A DNA stretch of 64,000 bases from Oscillospiraceae bacterium (GCA_015065605.1 SVPZ01000007.1:1-64000); one strand, 5' to 3'; shown: positions 15,110 to 25,409, counted from the stretch's first letter. Notes: generated by a model not told the origin, from the sequence alone. Made by a program: numbers and translations.

Positions 15110-17368
15110 ATGGCAAGTAAACCTAATAAAATGATGCTTCAAAGAATGTTTACTGTACTCCTTTGCGTAATAATAATTACCGTTGGTGTGGCCGGTTTCA
15201 GACTTTCGTATATTATGCTTATTAAAGGCGAAAAGTATCAGGGCCTTGCTTCCGAACAACAACTTTACGATAATCTTATAACTGCTCCCAGAGGAAATAT
15301 ATACGATAAAAATATGAATGTCCTTGCCACCAGCACTACCGCCTGGACTGTATATATAACCCCTAACGGAATTAATAAACTAAGTGACCCTGAAAAAAAG
15401 GAAAAGGTTAAAAACCTTATTGCCGACGGTCTTTCTTCCATTCTTTCTGTAGATAGAGCGGAAATATATGAAGATACAGGCAAAAAATCCTACTACGTAA
15501 CGGTGCAGAAAAAGGTTGATAAGGCTACTGCAGATAAGGTCAGAGAATTTATAACCGCTAACAAAGATTACGAACTTACAAAATATATAGGTCTTGATGA
15601 AACCACAATGCGTTATTACCCGAACAATAATCTTGCTTCGGTTGTGCTTGGCTTTGTGGGAGATGATGAACAGGGCCTTGCGGGTATTGAAAGCTATTAC
15701 GATACCGCCCTTACGGGAGAACCCGGCAGAGTGGTTGCCGCTAAAACTGCATACGGTGTAGATATGCCCTTTACTTACGAAATGGTAGAGGAAGCAAAAC
15801 AGGGAAATTCACTTGTGCTTACCATTGATAACTATATTCAGTACGTTGCGGAAAAACAGTTAAAACAGGCTGTTGAAGATAATAAATGTAACGAAAGAGG
15901 CGTAGCGGTTGTTATGAACGTCAATACCGGTGCTATTCTCGGTTTGGCGGTAACGGGCGACTTTGACCCCAATAAACCCTTTACTCTTTCTAAAAGTGAT
16001 ATGCTGACCGTTGATTCTTTGACGGGAGAAGAAAGAACTGCTAAACTCAGCGAACTGAGAAACCGTCAATGGCGTAACAAGGCGGTGTCTGACGCCTATG
16101 AACCGGGCTCGGTATTTAAAATCTTTACTGCCGCCGCCGCATTAGAGGAAAATGTAGTTACACCAAATTCTTCATTTTCCTGCGTAGGTCATACTCAGGT
16201 TGCAGGTCAGCCTTACGACTGTCATAAAACTACGGGTCACGGTGTTCAGAACCTTTATACCGCTATGAGTAACTCTTGTAACCCTGCATTTATCACTATA
16301 GGTCAGGCGCTTGGCACCAAAACCTTTTCGAAATATTTCGAAGCCTTTGGATTTACAACAAAAACGGGTGTTGATATACCTGGTGAAACGGGCTCTATTT
16401 ACTATTCAGAATCGAAAATGGGCCCTGTTGAACTTGCTTCGGCATCCTTCGGTCAGACCTTTAAAATTACACCTATGCAAATGCTTGCCGCAACCTCTGC
16501 GGCGGTTAACGGCGGATACCTTGTAAAACCTCACGTTGTTGATAAGGTGGTAGATGGCGACGGAAACGTTATAGAGTCTGCTTCCAATGATTATAAGCGT
16601 CAGGTTGTATCAAATGAAACGTCGGCAAAACTCAGAGAAGCTATGGAAGTCGTTGTTAACGGTGGCGCTAAAAATGCTTACGTTGCGGGATACAGAACAG
16701 GCGGTAAGACCGGTACAAGTGAAAAAATCGACCTTATGAATGAAACTAATCAAAAGGGTCTTTACGTAGCATCCTACGTTGGAGTTGCACCTATCGAAAA
16801 GCCGGAAATAGTGATACTCGTGTTACTTGATGAACCTACGGCGGGCAGTATTTACGGCGGTACTATTTCAGCGCCTGTTGCAAGTGCAATTTTGGCAGAA
16901 ATTCTTCCTTATATGGGCTATGAGCCTCACTACAGTCAGGAAGAACTTTCTAAACGTGCAATACCCGTTCCGAATGTTACGGGACTTAGTGTTGCTGAGG
17001 CGAAAAGCAAAATTACAAACGTTGACCTTATTTATAAGGTTGTAGGTAACGGAGATAAGATTATATCTCAGCTTCCTGCCTCTACCGATACTCTTTATTC
17101 GGGCGGTCTTGTGATTTTATATACCGATGAGGAATCAATGGAAGAGGAAATGGTTACAGTACCTGATTTTAAGGATATGACGGTAAATCAGGTGAATATA
17201 GCCGCTGCAGAAAGTTCGGTTAACGTCAAATTCGCGGGTAATACTCTTGATAACGCTAAAACTTATGCCTACAGTCAGAGTATTAAAGCGGGAGAAAAGG
17301 TGAAAAAAGGAACAAGTGTTACGGTTTATTTCCGTGACGGAAACGTTACTGATTTTTTGCCTGAATAA
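15110..17368 (+). CDS. Class B penicillin-binding protein with PASTA domains (FtsI/SpoVD type)
   Basis: Septal peptidoglycan transpeptidase of 752 residues: one N-terminal membrane anchor, a PBP dimerisation domain, a transpeptidase domain with the SxxK serine at about S334 (GSVFK), the SNSCN segment and KTG at about 533, then two C-terminal PASTA domains (AIPVPNVTGLSVAEAK... and MVTVPDFKDMTVNQVN...). The ATG at 15110 is preferred because AGAGG sits six bases before it; the frame could be extended to a GTG at 15023, but a promoter-like -10 lies there. In spore formers the PASTA-bearing paralogue SpoVD acts on the spore cortex; here it is the only such protein in the cluster and may serve division. 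Confidence 0.92.
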   Translation: MASKPNKMMLQRMFTVLLCVIIITVGVAGFRLSYIMLIKGEKYQGLASEQQLYDNLITAPRGNIYDKNMNVLATSTTAWTVYITPNGINKLSDPEKKEKVKNLIADGLSSILSVDRAEIYEDTGKKSYYVTVQKKVDKATADKVREFITANKDYELTKYIGLDETTMRYYPNNNLASVVLGFVGDDEQGLAGIESYYDTALTGEPGRVVAAKTAYGVDMPFTYEMVEEAKQGNSLVLTIDNYIQYVAEKQLKQAVEDNKCNERGVAVVMNVNTGAILGLAVTGDFDPNKPFTLSKSDMLTVDSLTGEERTAKLSELRNRQWRNKAVSDAYEPGSVFKIFTAAAALEENVVTPNSSFSCVGHTQVAGQPYDCHKTTGHGVQNLYTAMSNSCNPAFITIGQALGTKTFSKYFEAFGFTTKTGVDIPGETGSIYYSESKMGPVELASASFGQTFKITPMQMLAATSAAVNGGYLVKPHVVDKVVDGDGNVIESASNDYKRQVVSNETSAKLREAMEVVVNGGAKNAYVAGYRTGGKTGTSEKIDLMNETNQKGLYVASYVGVAPIEKPEIVILVLLDEPTAGSIYGGTISAPVASAILAEILPYMGYEPHYSQEELSKRAIPVPNVTGLSVAEAKSKITNVDLIYKVVGNGDKIISQLPASTDTLYSGGLVILYTDEESMEEEMVTVPDFKDMTVNQVNIAAAESSVNVKFAGNTLDNAKTYAYSQSIKAGEKVKKGTSVTVYFRDGNVTDFLPE

Positions 17369-17382
17369 ATGAGGTAGTAAAT

Positions 17383-18810
17383 ATGTTGCTTAAGGATTTA
17401 CTTAACGTCAAAGGCGATTTTGCCAATATAGAAATAAAGGGAATTACCGCTGACTCAAGACAGGTGGAAGAAGGATATGCATATATCTGTATAGTCGGCG
17501 CTGTAAACGACGGACATAATTTTGCCCTTTCTGCCAAAGAGAAGGGCGCTGCCGTAATAATTGCAGAACGAGAAACGGGAAGCGGTATAGACCTTTTGGT
17601 AGAGGATACCCATGCTGCCTTTGCAAAAATGACTGCTAATTGGTTTAATAATCCTTCTAAAAGTTTAAAGCTTATCGGTGTTACCGGTACAAACGGTAAA
17701 ACCTCCGTTACCTATATGCTTAAAAATATCCTTGAAGCTAACGGAGAAAAGGTGGGACTAATCGGTACTATTCAGAATATGATAGGTGATGAAATAGTGC
17801 CTACCGAACGTACCACTCCAAGTTGTTACGAACTTAACGCTTTGTTCAGAACAATGGTGGATAAGGGTTGTACCGCCGCCGTTATGGAAGTTTCTTCTCA
17901 CGCTCTTGACCAAAAAAGAGTTTACGGAATTGATTTTGAGGTGGGTATTTTTACAAATCTTACCCAAGACCATCTTGATTATCATATAACTATGGAAAAC
18001 TATCTTGAGGCAAAGAAGAAACTGTTTTCTATGTGTAAAACGGCTGTTGTTAATGCCGACGACCTATGGTGCGATAAGCTTATAAACGGTCTTAAGTGTA
18101 AAGTTATAAAACTTTCTGCCGAAAATAAAGCAGATTATACTGCAGAGAATATCGACTATCGTGCCGATGGAGTAAACTTTACTCTCTGCGGAAAAGAAAA
18201 AATGCAACTGAACATGAGTACGGGCGGAAAATTTACGGTATATAACGCTATGTCGGCGGCAGTAAGTGCTTTGTGCTTTGGGGTTTCTCCCGAAATCGTT
18301 AAATCAGCGCTCTGTTCGGGCGACGGAATAAAAGGCAGAGCAGAGGTTGTTAAAAATCCTTTTGATTTTACGGTAATAATAGATTATGCTCATACGCCCG
18401 ACGGACTTGAAAATATTCTGAATACATTTAACGAACTTAAGAAGGGAAGAGTGATAACCCTTTTTGGTTGCGGTGGTGACAGAGATAAAACAAAACGCCC
18501 CATAATGGGAGAAATCGCCGCTTTAAAATCAGACTATCTGATAGTGACAAGCGATAACCCCAGAAGCGAAGAACCTATAAGTATAATTGAAGATATACTT
18601 GTGGGTGTTAAAAAACATAATACTGAATATACGGTTATTGAAAACCGTGTAGAAGCAATAAAATTTGCCATAAAAAACGCAAGAAAAGATGATATAATAA
18701 TACTTGCAGGTAAAGGTCACGAAACCTATCAGATTTTAAAAGATAAAACCATTCACCTTGACGAACGTGAAGTGGTAAACGAAGCTATAAAGGAAAGACA
18801 GGATGTGTAA
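17383..18810 (+). CDS. murE: UDP-MurNAc-tripeptide synthetase (meso-DAP adding)
   Basis: ATP-dependent Mur ligase of 475 residues that adds the third amino acid to UDP-MurNAc-L-Ala-D-Glu. The ATP loop GVTGTNGKTS is at about 98-107. The substrate-selecting motif reads DNPRSEEP near residue 391; DNPR is typical of enzymes adding meso-diaminopimelate rather than lysine. In this cluster mraY follows directly, without the usual murF. Confidence 0.95.
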   Translation: MLLKDLLNVKGDFANIEIKGITADSRQVEEGYAYICIVGAVNDGHNFALSAKEKGAAVIIAERETGSGIDLLVEDTHAAFAKMTANWFNNPSKSLKLIGVTGTNGKTSVTYMLKNILEANGEKVGLIGTIQNMIGDEIVPTERTTPSCYELNALFRTMVDKGCTAAVMEVSSHALDQKRVYGIDFEVGIFTNLTQDHLDYHITMENYLEAKKKLFSMCKTAVVNADDLWCDKLINGLKCKVIKLSAENKADYTAENIDYRADGVNFTLCGKEKMQLNMSTGGKFTVYNAMSAAVSALCFGVSPEIVKSALCSGDGIKGRAEVVKNPFDFTVIIDYAHTPDGLENILNTFNELKKGRVITLFGCGGDRDKTKRPIMGEIAALKSDYLIVTSDNPRSEEPISIIEDILVGVKKHNTEYTVIENRVEAIKFAIKNARKDDIIILAGKGHETYQILKDKTIHLDEREVVNEAIKERQDV

Positions 18811-18813
18811 AAA

Positions 18814-19827
18814 ATGAAAGATATTACACCTATTATTACAGCCCTTTTATCTTTTGGTATTACGGCGCTTCTCGGATTTAAGATTATTCCTTTTCTTCAT
18901 AAACTTAAATTCGGTCAGACCATACTCGACATAGGACCGTCCTGGCATAAAAATAAGCAGGGAACACCTACTATGGGCGGAATTATGATGATGATAGCGG
19001 TTTTAGGCTCAATTATTATAAGCATTGTTTTTTCGGCTATAATAAAAGGAGAGCTTATATCTGAACTTGCCGACAGTAAAAAACTTCCGATGTTTGTGTC
19101 GGGTGTTGTTCTTGCTTTTGCAATGGGATTTATCGGATTTTTAGACGACTATATAAAGGTTGTAAAAAAACGTAATCTTGGACTTACGGCAAAGCAAAAA
19201 ACCTTTATTCAGGGACTTGTTACGGCGCTTTATCTTGTATCTCTTGCCCTTTCGGGTATGAAATCAACCTGGACTCCCTTTGGAAGTGTAGATATAACAA
19301 GCGGCTTTGGACTTATTTTCTGGCCGATAGCATTTTTCTTTGTTTACGGTTTTGTAAATGCAGTTAACTTAACCGACGGTCTTGACGGACTTGCTTCTTC
19401 CGTAACACTTGTTGCAGCTTGCGCTTTTATGCTGATTTCAGGACTTTCTTCTTTAATGGGAGTAAACGTTTATGCTTCTGCAGTGGCAGGTGCTTGCGGA
19501 GGCTTTTTGGTATGGAATATGCATCCCGCAAAGGTGTTTATGGGCGATACAGGCTCAATGTTTTTAGGCGGTGCTGTGGTAGGTCTTGCATTTGCTACCG
19601 AAAGACCTATTCTTCTTATCGCTATCGGTATAGTTTATCTTCTTGAAGCGTTATCGGTAGTTCTTCAGGTAACCTGCTATAAACTTACCAAAAAACGTAT
19701 ATTTAAAATGAGTCCTATACACCATCATTTTGAAATGGTGGGTTGGAGCGAGGAAAAGGTGGTTTTCATCTTCTCCGCAGTAGGATTTATAGGAGCTGTA
19801 ACTTCGGTTCTTCCATTTATTTTTTAA
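18814..19827 (+). CDS. mraY: Phospho-MurNAc-pentapeptide translocase
   Basis: Polytopic membrane enzyme of 337 residues (about ten membrane helices) that transfers phospho-MurNAc-pentapeptide to undecaprenyl phosphate to make lipid I. GTPTMGG near residue 50, the acidic FLDDYIK segment, NLTDGLDGLA and the C-terminal HHHFE are family hallmarks. It starts 3 bases after the murE stop. Confidence 0.96.
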   Translation: MKDITPIITALLSFGITALLGFKIIPFLHKLKFGQTILDIGPSWHKNKQGTPTMGGIMMMIAVLGSIIISIVFSAIIKGELISELADSKKLPMFVSGVVLAFAMGFIGFLDDYIKVVKKRNLGLTAKQKTFIQGLVTALYLVSLALSGMKSTWTPFGSVDITSGFGLIFWPIAFFFVYGFVNAVNLTDGLDGLASSVTLVAACAFMLISGLSSLMGVNVYASAVAGACGGFLVWNMHPAKVFMGDTGSMFLGGAVVGLAFATERPILLIAIGIVYLLEALSVVLQVTCYKLTKKRIFKMSPIHHHFEMVGWSEEKVVFIFSAVGFIGAVTSVLPFIF

Positions 19828-19851
19828 AATATTAATTACGGAGTGAATACA

Positions 19852-21003
19852 ATGCGCGAAGGCCTATATGCTAAATTGCTTAAAAAAATGGGTATATACA
19901 GAGAAGGAAAGCTCGATATGGGCTTTCTTTCCCTTGTTCTTATACTGCTTTCCATAGGTCTTGTTATGCTTTTTTCTGCAAGCTATGCCTATAGCTACGC
20001 GCGTTTTAATAACAGTTATCACTTTATTATAAGACAGGCAATATTTGCCGTAGTCGGCGTTGTAATAATGTTTGCTCTTTCCCGTGTTGACGTTAAGGTT
20101 TACAGAAAAATGGCAATTCCTCTTTACGTTGTTTCGATAGCATTGCTTGTACTCGTACTTGCGTTGCCCCCAATGGTTGAAGGTATGGATCATAAACGTT
20201 GGCTTGTACTGGGTCCGATAACCTTTCAGCCTTCTGAAATAGCGAAATTTGCCATTATAACTTTATTCGCGCATCTTATAGCAAAGTATCATAAGCGAAT
20301 GGACAAATTCAAGTTTGTTATGACACTTTTATTGCTTCTTGCAGTTGTTTGCGGTCTTGTAGTAATTGAAACGCATCTTTCTGCCACGGTTCTTATACTT
20401 TTAATCGGCGTAGTGCTGATGATAGTAGGCGGCCTTGCGGTAAAATATATTGTAATGGGCGCAGGCGTAGCGGCGGGCGCAGTTATTTTAGTAGTGGTAA
20501 CGGGTGTTGTAGATTATGCCTCCAGCCGTTTTACCTATTGGCTTGACCCGTGGGCAGATGCATCCGGTAGCGGTTATCAGACTATACAGTCGCTGTTGGC
20601 TATAGGTTCGGGCGGACTTCTCGGTAGGGGAATAGGACAGTCAAGACAAAAATATTCCTGGCTTCCCGAACCGCACAACGATTTTATTTTTGCTATCGTC
20701 AGCGAAGAACTCGGACTTATAGGCGCTATGATAATAGTGATACTTTTCTGCCTTCTCATTTGGCGCGGTTTTGTTATTGCAATGCATTCGCCCGATAAAT
20801 TTTCATCTCTTATGGCGGTAGGTCTTTCATTTCAGGTGGCACTTCAGGCTGCTCTTAATATAATGGTTGTAACAAACACCATTCCTAACACAGGAATAAG
20901 CCTTCCGTTCTTCAGTTACGGCGGTACGGCGCTTATTATATTACTTGCCGAAATGGGAGTAGTGCTCTCAATTTCGCGAAGCGCAAATCTTGAGAAAGTG
21001 TAG
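19852..21003 (+). CDS. ftsW: FtsW/RodA/SpoVE-family peptidoglycan polymerase
   Basis: SEDS-family glycosyltransferase of 383 residues with about ten membrane helices, which polymerises lipid II together with a class B PBP. The conserved segments KRWLVLGPITFQPSEIAK, LPEPHNDFIFAI and SLPFFSYGGTALI are present. The ATG at 19852 with ACGGAG eight bases upstream is preferred to a GTG at 19843. It lies between mraY and murG where murD and ftsW are usually found; murD is missing. Confidence 0.92.
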   Translation: MREGLYAKLLKKMGIYREGKLDMGFLSLVLILLSIGLVMLFSASYAYSYARFNNSYHFIIRQAIFAVVGVVIMFALSRVDVKVYRKMAIPLYVVSIALLVLVLALPPMVEGMDHKRWLVLGPITFQPSEIAKFAIITLFAHLIAKYHKRMDKFKFVMTLLLLLAVVCGLVVIETHLSATVLILLIGVVLMIVGGLAVKYIVMGAGVAAGAVILVVVTGVVDYASSRFTYWLDPWADASGSGYQTIQSLLAIGSGGLLGRGIGQSRQKYSWLPEPHNDFIFAIVSEELGLIGAMIIVILFCLLIWRGFVIAMHSPDKFSSLMAVGLSFQVALQAALNIMVVTNTIPNTGISLPFFSYGGTALIILLAEMGVVLSISRSANLEKV

Positions 21004-21011
21004 GTAAAATT

Positions 21012-22121
21012 ATGCATATTCTTTTTGCTGGCGGTGGTACCGCAGGACACATAAATCCCGCTCTTGCTGTTGCAGGATATATTAAAGAAAAGCATCCAGA
21101 TGCAAGAATAAGTTATATCGGAACGGCTAAAAAACTTGAAGCTAAACTTGTACCCGAAAAGGGATACGATTTTTACAGTATCGAGGTTTCGGGATTTCAG
21201 AGAAGTTTTACCCCTGTTAATATTGCTAAAAACGTTAAGGCGGCTGTTTGCGCCGTTACGGCATCGGTTAAGGCAAGAAAACTTCTAAAAAAACTAAATC
21301 CTGATTTGGTGGTTGGTACGGGTGGATACGTGAGCGGTCCCGTGCTTAGTCAGGCTGCAAAGCTTGGTTTTAAAACGGCTATTCACGAGCAGAATGCATA
21401 TCCGGGTATTACCAATAAAATGCTTTGTTCTCAGGTTGATAGAGTTATGCTTGCTATGAAGGAAGCAGAAAACAGATTTAAACTCAATAAGAAACCCGAT
21501 ATAGTAGGTAATCCCGTAAGACCTGAACTTACCAAGATAAGCAGGGAAGAAGCACGTGCAAAACTCGGTTTTGATAACCGTCCTGTGATACTTTCTTTCG
21601 GTGGAAGTCTTGGCGCTGAAAAAATCAACAATTCTGTTTGCGAACTTATTAAGTATCATAACGAAAGCGAAAAATATTATCATATTCATGCTACAGGTAA
21701 GGTTGGATACGAAGATATGGTGGCAAAACTTAGCGATATAAAGCTAAGCGAGAATATTGATTTAAGAGAATATATTAAAGATATGGACGTATGTATGGCG
21801 GCGGCAGACGTAGTTATTTGCCGAGCAGGAGCAATTACGTTAAGCGAACTTGCGGTTTGCAGAAAACCGTCTATTTTAATTCCTTCTCCCTACGTTGCTG
21901 AAAACCATCAGTTCCATAATGCTATGACACTCAAAAACGCAGGTGCGGCAGAAGTAATTGAAGAAAAGGAACTCAGCGGCGAAAAACTTATTTCTACCGT
22001 TGAAGCTATGCTTTCCGATACTAATAAATTGAATGATATGAGTATCAATGCACAAAAGGTTGCAATAGATGATGCTAACGAGCGAATTTATAAGGTTCTT
22101 ATGGAACTTTTAAACTCGTAA
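21012..22121 (+). CDS. murG: UDP-GlcNAc:lipid I GlcNAc transferase
   Basis: Peripheral membrane glycosyltransferase of 369 residues that converts lipid I to lipid II. The N-terminal GGGTAGHINPALA loop, VGTGGYVSGP, HEQNAYPG and the C-domain SFGGSLGA and CRAGAITLSEL motifs are all present. It is 8 bases downstream of ftsW. Confidence 0.96.
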   Translation: MHILFAGGGTAGHINPALAVAGYIKEKHPDARISYIGTAKKLEAKLVPEKGYDFYSIEVSGFQRSFTPVNIAKNVKAAVCAVTASVKARKLLKKLNPDLVVGTGGYVSGPVLSQAAKLGFKTAIHEQNAYPGITNKMLCSQVDRVMLAMKEAENRFKLNKKPDIVGNPVRPELTKISREEARAKLGFDNRPVILSFGGSLGAEKINNSVCELIKYHNESEKYYHIHATGKVGYEDMVAKLSDIKLSENIDLREYIKDMDVCMAAADVVICRAGAITLSELAVCRKPSILIPSPYVAENHQFHNAMTLKNAGAAEVIEEKELSGEKLISTVEAMLSDTNKLNDMSINAQKVAIDDANERIYKVLMELLNS

Positions 22122-22185
22122 TAACCAAAAAAAGCAAACCGCATATTATGAAGTATGATTGTATTTTGATGTGCGGGGTGCAGAT

Positions 22186-23439
22186 ATGAATTCCTTTAAG
22201 GTTACAGGCGGGAATAGAATTGACGGCAGTATTAAACTGCAGGGCGCGAAAAACAGTGCGCTGCCTATTCTTGCCGCAACGTTGCTGATTAAAAATAAAA
22301 GCGTTATACATAATTGTCCTGATTTAAGTGACGTGGATGCGGCGCTTAAGATTCTTGTGAAACTGGGCTGTGTGTGCGTCAGAGATGAAAATACCGTTAT
22401 AGTTGATTCAACCGATGCCTTTAACTATGAGGTCGGTAAAGAACTGGCGGGTGAAATGCGCTCTTCTATAGTGTTTTTGGGCGCTATAATAGCACGAATG
22501 GGAAAAGCGGTAATAAGCAGTCCCGGTGGATGCGAACTTGGACCGCGCCCTATAGATATGCACCTTTCTGCTCTTAAACAACTTGGAGTAATAATAAAAG
22601 AAGAAGACGGTGTAACTTCTTGCAACTGTCCAAACGGTCTTGTCGGCGGTGAAATTTATTTGCGTTTTCCGAGTGTGGGCGCAACCGAAAATATTATTAT
22701 TGCCGCCTGTCTCGCTAGAGGCAAAACAGTTATTCACGGTGCGGCAAGTGAACCCGAAATCAGTGATTTGGCAGATTTTCTTAACAGAGCGGGAGCGCGG
22801 ATTAAAGGCGCAGGCTCAAATACGGTTATAATTGAAGGCGTACCTTGTCTTAAAAGCGTTGAGCATACGGTTATGAGCGACAGAATTGTGGCGGCTACCT
22901 TTTTATCAGCGGCGGCTGTAACGGGCGGCAGTATCGAAATTACCGATTGTCCTGCTTATAATATGCAGAGTATTTTGGATTTTTTTGAAAAAATCGGTTG
23001 TTATATGAAAATCAAAAATAACAGGGTATATATGAAGTGTCCATCTGAATTTAAAGCATCAGGTGTGACCGTAACGGACGTATATCCTGCTTTTCCGACC
23101 GATGCAGGTCCGCTTATCGTAGCAACCTTTTCACGTTTGCCCGGCGAAAACAGTCTTTTGGAAACTATTTTTGAAAACCGATTCAGATACGTTCCCGAGC
23201 TTAATAAACTTGGGGCAGATATTTGTCAAAACGGCAAAACGGTTACTTCAAAGGGCAAAAAGAAACTTTTTGGAGCCGACGTTAACTGTACCGATTTAAG
23301 AGGTGGCGCCGCTTTGGTAATTGCGGCTTTAAATGCTGAGGGCGAAAGTGTTGTGAACGATATCTATCACATTGAACGCGGTTATCAATCGTTTGCCTTG
23401 AATTTGAAAAAATTAGGTGTAGATATAGAGGAGTTGTAA
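22186..23439 (+). CDS. murA: UDP-GlcNAc 1-carboxyvinyltransferase
   Basis: First committed enzyme of peptidoglycan synthesis: transfers enolpyruvate from PEP to UDP-GlcNAc; target of fosfomycin. 417 residues from the ATG at 22186, which has GGGGTG in front. The catalytic Cys is present in GGCELGPRPIDMHL, as are QGAKNSALPI near the N-terminus and DVYPAFPTDAGP. A short inverted repeat CCGCA/TGCGG precedes the gene (22141-22175 region). Confidence 0.95.
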   Translation: MNSFKVTGGNRIDGSIKLQGAKNSALPILAATLLIKNKSVIHNCPDLSDVDAALKILVKLGCVCVRDENTVIVDSTDAFNYEVGKELAGEMRSSIVFLGAIIARMGKAVISSPGGCELGPRPIDMHLSALKQLGVIIKEEDGVTSCNCPNGLVGGEIYLRFPSVGATENIIIAACLARGKTVIHGAASEPEISDLADFLNRAGARIKGAGSNTVIIEGVPCLKSVEHTVMSDRIVAATFLSAAAVTGGSIEITDCPAYNMQSILDFFEKIGCYMKIKNNRVYMKCPSEFKASGVTVTDVYPAFPTDAGPLIVATFSRLPGENSLLETIFENRFRYVPELNKLGADICQNGKTVTSKGKKKLFGADVNCTDLRGGAALVIAALNAEGESVVNDIYHIERGYQSFALNLKKLGVDIEEL

Positions 23440-23441
23440 AC

Positions 23442-24221
23442 TTGAGCGACGTTAAGAATGTTAAAAAAAGAAAAAACGGCAAAAGAAAAAGAAAAAAGGG
23501 AATAGCTCTTATTTTGTTTGTCCTTTTTTCACTTGCTTTGCTTATCGGACTTTCTTTGACTGTATTTTTTCCTGTTAAGAGCATAAAAGCCACGGGAAGT
23601 AAGTTTTATGAAAGTCGAGATTTGGTAAAGTACAGCGGAATTGAAATTGGTGAAAATCTGCTTCGTATAAATGAAAATGAAGTTCTCGCCAATATCCGAA
23701 GGTCGCTACCGTTTGTTGATGAAGTTTCGGTTGAAAAAAATCTTGACGGAAATATTATACTTAAGGTTACCGACGCTAAAGAGGTTTTTTCCTATAGTAT
23801 CGACGAAAAGTTTTATTCTACCGATAAAAACGACAGGGTGCTGAAGGTATATGACGAAATGCCCGAAAATATGCTACATATTGTTTGTGATGCAAAGTTG
23901 AGCGAAGATAAACTGTCGGTCGAATTAAATGACGTTAAAAAAGAGGAAATAATTGAAATGATTTCCGCAAAAGCTGAAGGTTTCAGTTTAAAAGCTAATG
24001 AACTTGATATAACGAATTCTTATGAAATAACAATGCTTTTTGATAATCGCTTGAAGGTCAATTTCGGTGACGTTTCTTATTTTGAAGAAAAATTGAGTCA
24101 TTTTCTTAAAATGTGTGAGAATGAGAATCTTTATGAAGTTTCGGGAACGGTTAATTTAAGCCAATATACCCCCGAAAATCACGCTGCTTTTTTCGTTAAA
24201 GATAAAAATAATGTAAAATGA
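23442..24221 (+). CDS. ftsQ: FtsQ/DivIB-type division protein
   Basis: Bitopic division protein of 259 residues: a very basic cytoplasmic tail (KKRKNGKRKRKKG), one membrane helix (about 21-43), then a POTRA domain (about 48-118) beginning VKSIKATGSKFYESRDL. It starts at TTG, with AGAGGAG eight bases upstream overlapping the murA stop region. It should recruit the FtsL/FtsB pair and the septal synthase. The C-terminal region is weakly conserved as usual. Confidence 0.85.
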   Translation: MSDVKNVKKRKNGKRKRKKGIALILFVLFSLALLIGLSLTVFFPVKSIKATGSKFYESRDLVKYSGIEIGENLLRINENEVLANIRRSLPFVDEVSVEKNLDGNIILKVTDAKEVFSYSIDEKFYSTDKNDRVLKVYDEMPENMLHIVCDAKLSEDKLSVELNDVKKEEIIEMISAKAEGFSLKANELDITNSYEITMLFDNRLKVNFGDVSYFEEKLSHFLKMCENENLYEVSGTVNLSQYTPENHAAFFVKDKNNVK

Positions 24222-24253
24222 TAAAATATTTTATAAAAAAATAAATAAATGTA

Positions 24254-24282
24254 TTGAAATTTAAAAACAACTGTGTTATTAT
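24254..24282 (+). promoter_or_regulatory. Promoter of ftsZ
   Basis: TTGAAA (24254-24259) and TATTAT (24277-24282) with 17 bases between them, about 55 bases before the ftsZ ATG. It gives ftsZ its own transcript at the end of the cluster. Confidence 0.65.
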
Positions 24283-24336
24283 TAATTTGTGTTTAAATGG
24301 TTCAATATAAGAATATAAAAATTGGAGGAAATAATA

Positions 24337-25401
24337 ATGCCTTTTGGAATTGTAAATGAAGCTGAAGACGTTGTTCAGATTAAAGTAGTAGGTGTCGGCG
24401 GAGGCGGCGGAAACGCTGTTAACCGTATGGTTGATGCCGGTGTTAAGGGTGTTGAATTTGTAGCTATCAATACCGATAAAGCTGCTTTATTCCTTTCTAA
24501 AGCTAACAGTAAGCTTCAGATAGGTGACAAAACTACAGGTGGTAAGGGCGCAGGCGCTAATCCTGAAAAGGGTAGAGCTGCTGCTGAAGAAGCCGCCGAT
24601 GAAATTACTTCTATTATCAGTTCCGCTGATATGATTTTCATTACCGCAGGTATGGGCGGTGGTACCGGTACCGGTGCTGCTCCCGTTGTAGCAAAGATTG
24701 CTAAGGAACTCGGTGTACTTACCGTTGGTATCGTAACCAAGCCTTTCGCTTTCGAAGGTAAAAAGCGTATGCAGCAGGCAGAAGCAGGTATTGCTGCTCT
24801 TAAGGAACAGGTTGACAGCCTTATCGTTATTCCTAATGAAAGACTTAAATTTGTTTCCGAACAGAAGATTACCTTTAAGAATGCATTCGACGTAGCTGAT
24901 GACGTGCTTCGTCAGGGTGTTCAGAGCATTACCGAACTTATCAACGAAACCGCTCTTGTTAACCTCGACTTTGCTGACGTTACCGCTATTATGGCTGATG
25001 CAGGTTATGCTCATATGGGCGTTGGTTATGCAACCGGCAGAGATAAGGCTGAAGAAGCTGCTCGTGCTGCTATCAGCAGTCCCCTTATCGAAACCTCTAT
25101 GGAAAATGCTAAGGGTGTTATCATCAGCATTACCGGTTCTGAAGATATCGGTCTTGAAGAAGTTGAACTTGCTTCTTCCATCATTTCCGATAGAGCTCAT
25201 CCCGATGCAACTATTATCTGGGGTGCTAAATTCGACGATACTCTTGAAGATGCTATCCGCGTAACCGTTGTTGCAACAGGTTTAGGCGAAGACACTAAAG
25301 ATAAAAAAGAAGATTTAGCTTCTAAAATCGGTAACCTTGCAGCTGACAACGACAACGAAGAAGAGTATATCGAACTTATCGATATTTTCAACAACAAATA
25401 A
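24337..25401 (+). CDS. ftsZ: Cell division GTPase FtsZ
   Basis: Tubulin-like GTPase that forms the division ring. 354 residues from the ATG behind TTGGAGG. The GTP-binding [10 protein letters not shown], the N-terminal [14 protein letters not shown] and the NLDFADV T7 loop are intact. The C-terminal linker is very short, and the tail [14 protein letters not shown] departs from the usual D-I-P-x-F-L-R peptide that binds FtsA and ZipA-type anchors. ftsA is not in this cluster, so the ring anchor may differ (inference). Confidence 0.97.
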   Translation: MPFGIVNEAEDVVQIKVVGVGGGGGNAVNRMVDAGVKGVEFVAINTDKAALFLSKANSKLQIGDKTTGGKGAGANPEKGRAAAEEAADEITSIISSADMIFITAGMGGGTGTGAAPVVAKIAKELGVLTVGIVTKPFAFEGKKRMQQAEAGIAALKEQVDSLIVIPNERLKFVSEQKITFKNAFDVADDVLRQGVQSITELINETALVNLDFADVTAIMADAGYAHMGVGYATGRDKAEEAARAAISSPLIETSMENAKGVIISITGSEDIGLEEVELASSIISDRAHPDATIIWGAKFDDTLEDAIRVTVVATGLGEDTKDKKEDLASKIGNLAADNDNEEEYIELIDIFNNK

Positions 25402-25409
25402 TTATCTGT

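Noticed and set aside
22122..22185. A shared regulatory element formed by the CCGCA/TGCGG hairpins upstream of murA and of the penicillin-binding protein
   Set aside because: The common arms are only 5 bp, the loops differ in length and sequence, and chance is a sufficient explanation.
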